Source of the DNA: Paenibacillus sp. 598K
GTDB lineage: Bacteria; Bacillota; Bacilli; Paenibacillales; Paenibacillaceae
Direction of reading: 5' to 3'
Assembly (NCBI RefSeq): GCF_003851045.1
Contig: NZ_BFBX01000036.1
Coordinates: 48,572 to 103,870, forward strand
DNA length: 55,299 bases
The translations under genes and the position numbers were made by a program. This document shows, in pieces, positions 15,938 to 25,400 of this stretch. The notes under the pieces are model-generated. The model worked only from the letters and a program-made list of their open reading frames with translations, ran no database searches and was not told where the DNA came from. How positions within the stretch are numbered: position 1 is the stretch's first letter; the number at the start of each line of letters is the position of its first letter.

Positions 15938-17131
15938 ATGAAGCGAAGGACAATCCGATGCAGCGCTGCTTGTTTTCTTCCTCTTTTGTGCAGCCTGCTG
16001 TTGTCTGGCTGTTGGGATCGAACGGAAATCAACGATTTGGCGATTGTTTTGGCTACCGGCATTGACTATGCCGACCAGCAAGTGCAGCTCACCGCGCAAA
16101 TCTTTATTCCTCGTCAAAGCGGGAGCATTAGCAGTACCGGAAGCTCGGAAAGCAGCCCAAGTGGGGTGACGATGACACGCACAGCGGAGGGCAGCACGAT
16201 AGCGGAAGCCTTGAATCGTCTGCAAAGGAAGGTGTCGCGCGAGATGTTCTGGGGACACTGCGAGGTCGTGGTCATTAGCGAGCAGGCGGGCAAGCAGGGA
16301 CTTCGCGAATATATTGATTTCCTGCTCCGCTATCCCCAATTCCGGGAGCATGCCTATGTGTTCACCAGCGGCGGCGACGCCAAGGAAGTGCTGGCGCTCA
16401 TGGACCCGCTGGAGAGAAGCTCGGCCGAATCGCTGCGCGAGATGGCCAATCTCGGGCTGGGTGCCCGCGTGACGATGCTGGAGCTGGCCCAAGCGGTTGC
16501 GAGCCCTAGCAGCGCCGTTGTTTTGTCTCGTATGCTGATCTCCCCTTCGGATCCCGAGCAAAAGAAACGCATCACGACGCCTTACGCCAAAGGCATCAGT
16601 CTGTTTAAGGACGGCTACTATGTTAAGACCGCTCTGGAGCCGGTAAGCGTGGGGGTATTGCTGCTTTGCAATGAATTAAACAACTTAATTATGCCTGTAG
16701 AGCTGGAGCAGGTGAAAGGCTCCTTCTCCATCCGCATGAATGAGGTCAAAACCAGTCTGACGCCACATATTACAAACGGGGAATGGAGCATGGGCATCCA
16801 CTTCAAAGCCGAGGGTGAGGTGGTATTGAATACAACTGATCTTGATCTGCTCGATCCCATCCTGCGAAGCAAAGTGGAGGGGGCTTGGCTGAATCGTTTC
16901 AAGGAGCTGACCGAAGACGCTCTTCAGCTTGCCCGGCAGGAGCTGTCAGCCGACATTTATCAATTCGCCGACAAGTTCCGCCGTCACTATCCTGGACTAT
17001 GGAAGCAGCGCCAAGGGGAGTGGTTAACTATTTATCGCAATATGAGAGTAGAAATTACAGGGAATGTCGTCATTACCGATAGCGGCCAATCGATTGAACC
17101 TCAAGGCATCCCGCGCCAAGCGACCAAGTAG
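15938..17131 (+). CDS. Spore germination lipoprotein, GerC family
   Basis: A 397-residue C subunit with a lipoprotein signal peptide: lipobox LLSGC with Cys25, followed by the family's WDRTEINDLAIVLATGIDY. The GerC core runs to the C-terminal LWKQRQGEWLTIYRNMRVEI. The ribosome site AAAAGGAG lies in the last codons of the preceding gene. It completes the A-B-C receptor and is expected to be lipid-anchored to the outer face of the spore inner membrane. Confidence 0.92.
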   Translation: MKRRTIRCSAACFLPLLCSLLLSGCWDRTEINDLAIVLATGIDYADQQVQLTAQIFIPRQSGSISSTGSSESSPSGVTMTRTAEGSTIAEALNRLQRKVSREMFWGHCEVVVISEQAGKQGLREYIDFLLRYPQFREHAYVFTSGGDAKEVLALMDPLERSSAESLREMANLGLGARVTMLELAQAVASPSSAVVLSRMLISPSDPEQKKRITTPYAKGISLFKDGYYVKTALEPVSVGVLLLCNELNNLIMPVELEQVKGSFSIRMNEVKTSLTPHITNGEWSMGIHFKAEGEVVLNTTDLDLLDPILRSKVEGAWLNRFKELTEDALQLARQELSADIYQFADKFRRHYPGLWKQRQGEWLTIYRNMRVEITGNVVITDSGQSIEPQGIPRQATK

Positions 17132-17221
17132 TCGAGTGGACGGACGCGATCTTACTGCCTCGTCGGAGGCATAAAGGACGCTCCCGCCCAGTCAGTATGG
17201 CATGCAGGAAGGAGTGCTGAC

Positions 17222-17440
17222 ATGAAGTTTCTATCCACCCTCGGTATCGTTGTCCTGGCGGTTGCCATTATCCTGGGCGAGTGGCGAGGCAGCAAAAGCA
17301 AAAAGATGCGGGCGGCGATGGCCGGCATTACGCTGGCTGCCACTCTCCTGGCGCTGCTGCTCCTCATCTATCCCGGCTTGCCCGGGCCTACCCGGATGAT
17401 GAAGCTTCTTTTTGGAAGACTGGATAAGATCATGGAGTGA
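17222..17440 (+). CDS. Small two-helix membrane protein, germination receptor D-subunit-like
   Basis: A 72-residue protein with helices at about 4-20 (LSTLGIVVLAVAIILGE) and 32-52 (AAMAGITLAATLLALLLLIYP) joined by a Lys/Arg-rich loop. The ribosome site AAGGAGTG is well placed. Small two-helix 'D' proteins often follow gerA-B-C operons in Bacillales and modulate receptor activity. Assignment rests on size, topology and position, not on a diagnostic motif. Confidence 0.6.
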   Translation: MKFLSTLGIVVLAVAIILGEWRGSKSKKMRAAMAGITLAATLLALLLLIYPGLPGPTRMMKLLFGRLDKIME

Positions 17441-17485
17441 GGGTGTTTTTAAGTCATAGTGTATAGACGGAATTCATTTTGCGAG

Positions 17486-17502
17486 CTACAATTTATTTGT
17501 AG
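17486..17502. promoter_or_regulatory. Short inverted repeat upstream of the PdxH-like gene
   Basis: CTACAA and TTGTAG flank 5 bases (17486-17491 and 17497-17502). A possible operator or hairpin; nothing else supports it. Confidence 0.25.
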
Positions 17503-17558
17503 GAAAAACATGTCAACGAAACAGGGCTCCAATGGGAATCTTGCATGGAGGTAATGAT

Positions 17559-18215
17559 ATGGGCAATGAATCAGATAACCTGTTGCGCAATCTACATTCT
17601 TTAGCCGGACCGTTCCCGCAATGGGATATGGAGAAGTTGCCAGCCCGTCCAGGGCTGCTTTTTTTGGATTGGTTAAGATGCGCCATGGATAACGATGTCA
17701 AAGAGCCCCATGCGATGGCGTTATCGACGGTGGACGCGGAAGGGTATCCTGATGCGCGAGTTTTAATACTAAAACAAATCGTTGGCGACAGCTTCTACTT
17801 TGCATCCAGTTCAGCGAGTCGAAAAGGACAGCAACTGCAGGGGAACCCGCATGTGGCATTAACCTTCTATTGGCCTGTATTGGGAAGGCAGATTCGCGTG
17901 AGAGGGATCGTCCAGGATCAAGGGGACGAAGCGGGAGCGGATGATTTCAGACAACGCTCTATGGGGGCTAGAGCCGTTGCGATGACAGAACGCCAGAGTC
18001 AGGTACTGGATAGTGAAGAGAGTGTGGACAGCTCCGTTGCAGCTCAGAAAAACCGGATTGCTCGCAATCCAGAAGTGATTACGCCTCAGTGGAGATTATA
18101 TGCGGTGGACCCGCAAGAAGTAGAGTTTTGGCAAGGAGACCCCGAGCGAAAACATAAACGAATTCGATATGTTAAGCAAGGCAGTCAATGGAAGATAGTC
18201 AGACTGTGGCCTTAA
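17559..18215 (+). CDS. Pyridoxamine 5'-phosphate oxidase family flavoenzyme (PdxH/PhzG-like)
   Basis: ATG 17559 has GGAGG 8 bases upstream. The 218-residue protein shows the PdxH layout: an FMN-binding split barrel with ALSTVDAEGYPDARVLILKQ near 54-73, ALTFYWPVLGRQIRVRGIV near 101-119, and the C-terminal dimerisation block VEFWQGDPERKHKRIRY with RLWP at the end. PdxH oxidises PNP/PMP to PLP with FMN. Many Firmicutes make PLP by PdxST and carry PdxH-like enzymes of other function, so the substrate is open. Base use is more AT-rich than the upstream operons, marking the start of the acquired-looking segment. Confidence 0.75.
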   Translation: MGNESDNLLRNLHSLAGPFPQWDMEKLPARPGLLFLDWLRCAMDNDVKEPHAMALSTVDAEGYPDARVLILKQIVGDSFYFASSSASRKGQQLQGNPHVALTFYWPVLGRQIRVRGIVQDQGDEAGADDFRQRSMGARAVAMTERQSQVLDSEESVDSSVAAQKNRIARNPEVITPQWRLYAVDPQEVEFWQGDPERKHKRIRYVKQGSQWKIVRLWP

Positions 18216-18231
18216 TTGCAAGAAGGGGGCT

Positions 18232-18879
18232 ATGTCAATATCAACTGCAAACCAAATCAATGCCATCGTCTTATCCGCATCAAATGATGCCTCGTTAATC
18301 AATCGCGTTAATCGTTTGCTTTCGAATCTAGGGATGAGTGAGCAGTTGTCTCTTCATCACGATCTATCCGACGCTGCCTTGGATTTCATCTATCAGAATA
18401 TAGATGATATTACTTTAGATGACGGTCCATTAGAGCACATCGTGTGGTCGTTCTTTTGGAGAAAGGTGAAACAGAAGTCGCTGTCGGAAGAGCTTTTCAG
18501 CAGATTAGTAGACGCATACGAACGAACAAAATATGTCGCGCTGGAGAGCCTAGTAATTGGATTAATAAAAGAAGACCTATTAACAGAAGCGCAATTGAAT
18601 GAGGTATTGGCCCGTATTCCTACGAAAACGGTATTAAAGGAAAGCTTTGCTTCCAGATGCCGCAGAAACTTGCAGCATGGGCAAAGCTTGTCCCAGGAAG
18701 ACATGATAACTCTGTTAGACAACAGATCCTATTCAACCGTCCGGTTCGCCATAACGACTCGAAGCATCAGCCGGGAAGCCTTGCTTATTCTGGAGCAGCC
18801 CTATACTGGGGAGAAGGATAAGAAAATAAGACTCGAATTGACGCGTTTAGTTAATGAAATGAGGGATGGAGTCAATTGA
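18232..18879 (+). CDS. Protein of unknown function, helical
   Basis: A 215-residue soluble protein that I do not recognise. It starts at ATG 18232 after GAAGGGGG, 16 bases after the PdxH-like gene, and is probably co-transcribed. Predicted content is almost all helical with regularly spaced short helices (ELFSRLVDAYERTKYVALES, REALLILEQPYTGEKDKKIR), reminiscent of HEAT-like repeats. There is no signal peptide, membrane helix or catalytic motif. Confidence 0.6.
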   Translation: MSISTANQINAIVLSASNDASLINRVNRLLSNLGMSEQLSLHHDLSDAALDFIYQNIDDITLDDGPLEHIVWSFFWRKVKQKSLSEELFSRLVDAYERTKYVALESLVIGLIKEDLLTEAQLNEVLARIPTKTVLKESFASRCRRNLQHGQSLSQEDMITLLDNRSYSTVRFAITTRSISREALLILEQPYTGEKDKKIRLELTRLVNEMRDGVN

Positions 18880-19079
18880 TGTCTATATTCACGGCCGCTT
18901 TCCTTACGGTTTATGGTGTTTGTCAAGATAAATGTTGCAAATTCCTCGAAAAAAAACTGCCCCCTTGGCCATGTAAATGGCTTTCCGATCACGGACTACT
19001 ACGGAGGCTCCGCCATTCTGCTTAAGTCATCTGACATCGCGCTCTAGCTGTGCGCTCTGCGAAATTCCCAATCGCTCAG

Positions 19080-19850
19080 CTTACATGTCCAACCGAGTTT
19101 CGCGAAGCCAGTTCGTGGCTGTAACTAGAATCAATTAGCAACCTGCCTGTTAAGTGGTGTAGGTAGGGTGACACCACACTCCATTCATCCCAGTTTACAG
19201 CTTGGTTGGTGAGCGGCCTCGCGGTGGACTTTTTGCTACGGTCGCGATGGTGCTGATGATGATGCTTATGCATGGTGCGATAGAGCTCGACTCCGAAGCG
19301 ATGAAGCTCCCTTTGTTAGCTAAAGCCGGTACAATCTGGTTTTGGCGGAAGGCTCCGGTTATGAGGCTGCTGAAGAACCTCCAGTACCTACTGCTTTTCC
19401 GCCTCGCTTAGCTTGTTGGCAGGCGTTGGAAGTGTGGCGAGCCGTGCTGCCTTGCTTGCGCGCAGCGTTCGCTGGGACAGCCCCAACTCCTGGCACGCCA
19501 AGGTTTCTCTTGCACCGTCAATGACGGCGGCATGAATCAGGGTGATGATTTGCTTGCGATCTGAGGCAGGAATCACTAGTCCTTGGGACCCCCCAAAAAA
19601 AAAATCGCCCGGCCCCTTTTTTTCGTAGTACCAACAAGGCTGCGGCTCCAGCGAGCGCGGCTTCTTTGCGTTTCAGTTCTCGTCTAAAGTTTTTCTCTTG
19701 CTCTTTGATGCGAAGTTCTTCCTGCAGCTTGCCTGTCTGGGCGGGAACGACGCCATTAGCCTGCAACCAAGCATCCCGTCAGGTCTCCACCTGCTTGACG
19801 CATAACACTTTTGTTCGGCAGTACACTCGAACTCGATTTCACTTAAACTT
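19080..19850 (-). pseudogene. Decayed IS3-family transposase (OrfA-OrfB remnant)
   Basis: On the minus strand, fragments line up in the order expected for an IS3-type orfA-orfB pair. The orfA part reads VKQVET*RDAWLQANG then ELKRKEAALAGAAALLVLRK, with an in-frame TGA at 19781-19779 where Trp is expected. The orfB part reads IPASDRKQIITLIHAAV, ACQELGLSQRTLR, PANKLSEAEKQ, NQIVPALANKG, FIASESS and TMHKHHHQHHRDRSK in different frames. Stops and at least three frameshifts make it non-functional. No terminal inverted repeats were identified. Confidence 0.7.
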
Positions 19851-20370
19851 TCGATGATGATCGTGAACTTCTCGTGTGTATTTCATCGCTCAGTGGACAC
19901 ATCAGCCGTGCTCGGTTGCACTCGGCCCATCACAATTAACTAACATCATCTCGGAGACCCCGCTCTCCATGGCTAACCGACTCACCGATTAATTATTCGG
20001 GGGCAACATCCGCTCTAAAATATTTTGCTTTTATTTCTCATTTGTTTGGTTCATGGTCCTCACCTGGTCCTCGTTATCCCCACTGGGGCACGACAACTAT
20101 TCTGACAGAGGGGGGGATTTGGTTGCAGTAAATTAAACTCCTTAATCATGATAACTTTCTTTACGTATTATGTTGTTCTTTACGCTCTTCACCATAATAT
20201 TGTCCTCTTTTCCCATTCGGAACACCTCTTTTTCTATTAGTTGTCTTTGTTATCTAGCTGTCCTGCGAGGTGCATGCTTTTTGTTCTGGATAAATTATAT
20301 CGATATTCGACAAAATTCGATTTTATTAGACGTTATAAGACAAAAAAATCCCCTATTATTTTTCGTGATT

Positions 20371-20400
20371 TTGACCGATAATTAATTAGAAAGATTTAAT
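20371..20400 (+). promoter_or_regulatory. Weak sigma-A-like promoter before the RCC1 gene
   Basis: TTGACC and TTTAAT are separated by 18 bases in AT-rich DNA, 83 bases before the start codon. Such matches are common by chance in AT-rich sequence. Confidence 0.3.
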
Positions 20401-20482
20401 GGAAAGGTTGTGTTACTTCTATGTGATTTGTTTTGTGAAATTTGTGGATGTTATTTATAAATAATATGGAGGTAATTGAAAA

Positions 20483-22414
20483 ATGAAGAAATTTGCCGTT
20501 TTTTTCTTTTTGATATCATGTTTTTTTTCTTATACCATCTATACCGTCATTAATACTGATGAGGTAGATTCCTTGCAGAATTCTAAAATTAAAGAAAACG
20601 CCCCTCAAACCAGTCTAAGCTTATTATCAGCTAATCCAAATAATGTACAGACCGTAACAAGTACACTTTTGGAGGGATTTAACACAAATATGACGATTCA
20701 TTCATTGCCAAATTTGAATACAAGCCAAATTAAAGAAATTAGTTTTAAGGCGGAGTATTGGGAACGTCCAGGGAGGAACTGGGAACCCGTACATTCTACT
20801 TTTCAAGTTTATTTAGCCCTCAGTGATGTTGAGGATAATGATTGCAGCTATGGAGATGGATGCAATATTAGTATGCCTCCTAGTCTTGCTGAAGGAATTC
20901 TAATAGGTAATACGTCATTCGTACCAATCACTGCTGACGGTAGCTCATTAACTTTATCAGGTCAACAACTTTTAACTCTTGTTGGAGAAAGGGATTTCTT
21001 TGGAGGGATTTTTTATACGACAGATAACAATTATTATGAAACGCAATTATTTACAGTAATTGAAGTTGAGTATTACGAGCAACCTCCGGTAGAAGAGCCT
21101 CCAATAGAAGAGCCTCCATATGAAGAACCAGTTGATGTTGGTATTAGTGCAGGTGGAAGTCATGTTTCGCTTTTATTTAATGGAAAAATTCAGTCATGGG
21201 GAAGAAATGATTCTAAACAATTAGGAAATGGAACCACGGTAAACAATCATCTGGGTACTTATGTGATTAATGGCAGTAATCAATTAAGCGGTATCGTGAG
21301 CATAAGTTCTAAGGCTAATCGTACATTAGCGGTAGATAATAATGGCTATGTTTGGGAGTGGGGAGAAGGGAATAATCCAGATCGAATTAAAGGCCCTGGC
21401 GGAGTAGGTTACTTGTCAGGAGTAAAGCAGGTGAGTGCTGGAAGGGAATTTGCCTTAGCACTTAAAAATGATGGTACGGTTTGGGCATGGGGAGGTAACT
21501 ATGGAGGGCAATTAGGGAATGGAACCCAAACAACGAGTTCATTCCCGGTACAAGTCAAAGGGCCAAATGGTTCAGGTGTTTTAACCAATGTTATTTCTGT
21601 AAGTGCAGGTGCTAGTCACTCACTTGCTGTTCGATCCGACAACACAGTTTGGGGATGGGGAAATAATTATTATGGTCAGGTTGGTCAATATAGAGAAATT
21701 GAAGATCCTTGGATGATTGAGCCTAACTACATATTGTACCCAAGTTTAATTACGCAAGGCGTAGTATCTGTTAGTGCGGGAGATGAATTTTCAGTTGCGC
21801 TTAAAACGGATAAAACAGTACTTACATGGGGTTATGGAGGGAATGGTCAATTAGGGGATAGTAGTAATGTTCAAATTCCTAGAGAAGGTTATGATTACTG
21901 GACTCCTGATCCAGTCCAAGTTAGGATAGATGATATTCCCACGAAGATCCTTGGAAACGTAAAAGAAGTCAGCGCCGGATCAAACTATGCATTAGCGCTA
22001 ATTGAGGATGGTACTGTTGTCAGTTGGGGAAAACCGCCATGGCTTGCTAATACGTTCACTACAATGAATACAGCTAGCCTTGTAGCAGGGCCACTTGGCA
22101 CTCAAACATTACAGGGAATTGTTTCTGTAAGTGCTGGTGACACCTTTGCAGTAGCAATGTTAGATGATGGTGGGGTCTTTGGTTGGGGAACCAATCAGTA
22201 CGGACAACTAGGCAAGTCATCTTCTAACGGTATTTCCGAGACGGTCCTATCCCTGAATAGCTTTAGAACACCTAATAAGCCAAGATATGTCTATGATGAT
22301 AATAATCGTCTGAAAGGGATCTATTTCTTGCAGGGTGGGCAAAAGTACCTTCGCACCTACGGATATGATCAAAATGGCAATTCAACTCAAGTTTTAAATA
22401 GCCTCTATCAGTAA
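20483..22414 (+). CDS. Secreted RCC1-repeat beta-propeller protein
   Basis: The 643-residue protein begins with a signal peptide (KKFAVFFFLISCFFSYTIYT). Next come a probable beta-sandwich domain (about 45-190), a Pro/Glu hinge (EQPPVEEPPIEEPPYEEP, about 197-214) and seven RCC1 repeats (about 218-590) with the core VSAGxxxxLAxxxDGTVWxWG and GQLGNG loops, enough for one seven-bladed propeller. The tail (about 600-643; YVYDDNNRLKGIYF, YGYDQNGNST) looks like one YD/RHS repeat. GGAGGT sits 8 bases before ATG. It lies 49 bases before the RHS toxin gene, sharing its AT-rich base use, so it is probably an accessory or surface-binding partner. That role is inference. Confidence 0.8.
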   Translation: MKKFAVFFFLISCFFSYTIYTVINTDEVDSLQNSKIKENAPQTSLSLLSANPNNVQTVTSTLLEGFNTNMTIHSLPNLNTSQIKEISFKAEYWERPGRNWEPVHSTFQVYLALSDVEDNDCSYGDGCNISMPPSLAEGILIGNTSFVPITADGSSLTLSGQQLLTLVGERDFFGGIFYTTDNNYYETQLFTVIEVEYYEQPPVEEPPIEEPPYEEPVDVGISAGGSHVSLLFNGKIQSWGRNDSKQLGNGTTVNNHLGTYVINGSNQLSGIVSISSKANRTLAVDNNGYVWEWGEGNNPDRIKGPGGVGYLSGVKQVSAGREFALALKNDGTVWAWGGNYGGQLGNGTQTTSSFPVQVKGPNGSGVLTNVISVSAGASHSLAVRSDNTVWGWGNNYYGQVGQYREIEDPWMIEPNYILYPSLITQGVVSVSAGDEFSVALKTDKTVLTWGYGGNGQLGDSSNVQIPREGYDYWTPDPVQVRIDDIPTKILGNVKEVSAGSNYALALIEDGTVVSWGKPPWLANTFTTMNTASLVAGPLGTQTLQGIVSVSAGDTFAVAMLDDGGVFGWGTNQYGQLGKSSSNGISETVLSLNSFRTPNKPRYVYDDNNRLKGIYFLQGGQKYLRTYGYDQNGNSTQVLNSLYQ

Positions 22415-22463
22415 GAATTAAGGGAAAGCTCTCGTACTACTCATATAAGGGAGAGAAAATCGA

Positions 22464-25400
22464 ATGTTATTCGAAAAGAAAAGACTGCGAGCTTTATTCA
22501 TTTTCATGTTAGCGTGGGTCATGCTATTAGAGCCTCCGACTTATGCGCTTGGATCAGTTGATGAAAGTTATAACTATGATGGCATGGCGGAGGAATTGGT
22601 AGAAGCAGTTGATATTGGTTTTGAGCGTGTAGATGAAGTAATCCCGTTACAAGAACTTCCGCCTGTCAATTTTGAAGGTATTAGCAACGAAGAAGAAATT
22701 GATTCGATCCTAAAAAAGCTTGCTATGCAAGAACTGGAATTACAGAAAACGTCAAAAGGTCTGACTTATAATTATTCTAAATCAGAAATTGAACAATTAC
22801 TTCTGAACGGCGTTTCGCCAGATGATATCTATCTTTCTTACTTCTTGGCTAACGAGCTTCAAGTAGAGCCGGAACAGATCCTTCAAGAAAAGCAGAAAAG
22901 TGAACTAACGTGGGAGCAGATGGAGGAAGCAGCAACACAGCAGAATTCATCCGAAAAGAGCCTCTTCGAGGTTGAGAGTAACTTAGAGAAAGTTGAACTT
23001 TCTGAAGAAGTGCTGACGGATATAACTGATGAAGCGCTGACGGACATAACAGATGAAACACTGACCGACATAACAGATGAAACACTGACAGAAACAGTTG
23101 TAGAAGATGGAACTTTACCTGAAGAACTGCCGATAGAGATTGAGGTTCCGGAAATTATAACCGAAGAAATGCTTGATGAAATTGTAATGGACGAAAATAG
23201 TGCATTAAACATGCTCGTCTCCAATGTAAACAGTGTAATTAACGGGCTAATCACACAACAAATGATTAATCAGACGAATAAGCCTCAGTATGCCGACCGT
23301 GAGGGGAACAGTGAATTTATAGACCCAGTAACCGGGAAACTAGTCGTTAAACAGTTGCATATCTCATTGCCCGGACGGGATGGCTTGGACCTAAACATTG
23401 GTACTATGTACGACTCCAATCAATCGTTTCATTTTGTTCAAAATATTGGGTCTCCGTGGGAGTTGAAGAAAAACAACTATTGGCTGACGCGATACGACTT
23501 AGGAGCAGGGTGGAGCTTTCAGTTTCCTTCTGTACAAAAATCTGAAGGGTATTTATTTTACCATAATGGACAAGGTGCCGTTTATACAGTTGAAATGAAC
23601 TCCAGTGATTCTCTAGTTAACTATACTCATTTAGTAGGGTATCAAGGCAAGGATTTGCGTTTTATGGATGACCTCCAAGGTCAATTTTCTAATGGAACTG
23701 AGAATTCTAGATATTATTTAGAGTATGCGGACAAAAAACGTGAATATTTTGCGAGTGATGGACGTCTGTTGGGGATTCAAGATAGATTCGGAAATAGAAT
23801 TACTTTTAATCATATTGACCGAATAACCTATGATGGTCAAACTAACAAAGTTATCTCTGCCATTACAGACAGTATTGGCCGTGTAGTACGTTTTGATTAT
23901 GAGACAACATTACAAAATCCTAGTGCCTTTAGTGGGGAGGCTATCTCAGTAAGGGTTTATAATAATAGCAATGACACAATAACGAGACAAGAAATTGAAT
24001 TCCAAAAGACTAGAGTAGCCTCGAATTATAATGGTGTTTTAGATGGGAAATACTTACCAATATTGCATGACTACAAAAACCAATTGGGTGAATATACCTA
24101 CTATAATCATGAGTTCTTTCTATCCAATTTCCATCCGATTTATAAAACCCACACGAGCTATTCAGGTAATAACTACGGGCTCTATCTAACCCATATTAAC
24201 TCTCCAAGCTCGTATGTCTATTACGAATACGAGAAGGTGGGTCGAAACTGGACCTCATCCGGCTTCACAGAAGAATATCGCGCAAAAAAACGTTACAATA
24301 CTTTAAAAACTTCTGGGGCAGCTCAAGGAGAGTACCAACGCGTAGATTACACATATAACGGAGATTACACAGGCTATCCTACTTATTCGAATTCAGCTTC
24401 GCTCCCTCAGTCGTATAATTATTCATCTAAAGCTACGACAGTTAGCTCTACAGCTATAAATGGACTGGCTACGACCTATTTATATAACGGTGAGGGAAAG
24501 CCTATATCAACGGAGACAAAGGCAGCAAACGGAGAGAAAAAACTCCTTCGGAATCTGAGCTTTGATAGTACTTTCAAGTATTTGCCGACTCTTGTTCAAC
24601 AGGAGATTTATGCGGCTGGAGACACGGCTTCCGCAGCAGAAGTTCTACAACAAAAGAATGTTTATACTCCTTGGGGAGGACTAGCAAGTGAGACTGACTT
24701 TGTTCCTGTTGCTGAAGTGAACAACCCTGTTCATGCAATTTCTTATGTATATGAGCCAACATATAATTTTTTGCAAACTAAATCTTGGTATCAGGGTGCC
24801 AATGCCGGTCCATTCACAGATACTTACACGTACTATTCAAATGGTAGGCTGAAAAGTTACAAAAATGCAGTATCTGAAACGACAAATTATTGCTATTACA
24901 CTATCAATACAAGTCAACAAGAGCTTAACAACTGCACAAATTCTTCACAGCAATTGTCAGGGCCTGTTACTAAAGTTATTGAGACGAAAAGCTTAGGTAA
25001 TTCAAAGTCCACAAGAAATGAAACGATATTTAAATCCGAAACACAATACGCCTACCCTGGTGAAATAAGTAGCCGTATAACAACTCGTAATGCTAATGGC
25101 CAATCTATCGAACAAATAGTCAAAAAACATATGCAATATGATATAAGTTCTGGAAGATTATTATCAGAGAAAGATGGCGATAACAACGAAACGGTATACA
25201 CGTATGATCTTCTTGGGCGGGTTAAGACGGTTAAATTCCCTCAATTCACAAATTTAGAGGGGACAAAGTATGAAGCAGTTGATGAGTATTCTTATATTAA
25301 CTCAGCAGTACCTAGTACAGCATTTGCAGATATAAAATCAATTTATAGCTTGAGGGTGGACTATAAAAGAAAATACACTAATAAAACCACTAATGCTTCA

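Larger units (their letters stand above)
18880..20482. other. Gene-poor stretch with IS decay
   Basis: About 1.6 kb with no intact gene. The central part holds a decayed IS3-like transposase (separate entry) and a homopolymer patch at 19588-19626. The last 450 bases are AT-rich and probably carry the promoter of the RCC1 gene (TTGACC at 20371, TTTAAT at 20395). The short frame at 20170-20385 lacks a ribosome site and is not called. Confidence 0.6.

Noticed and set aside
20170..20385. Short hydrophobic frame of 71 codons
   Set aside because: AT-rich with no ribosome site; hydrophobicity follows from T-rich sequence.
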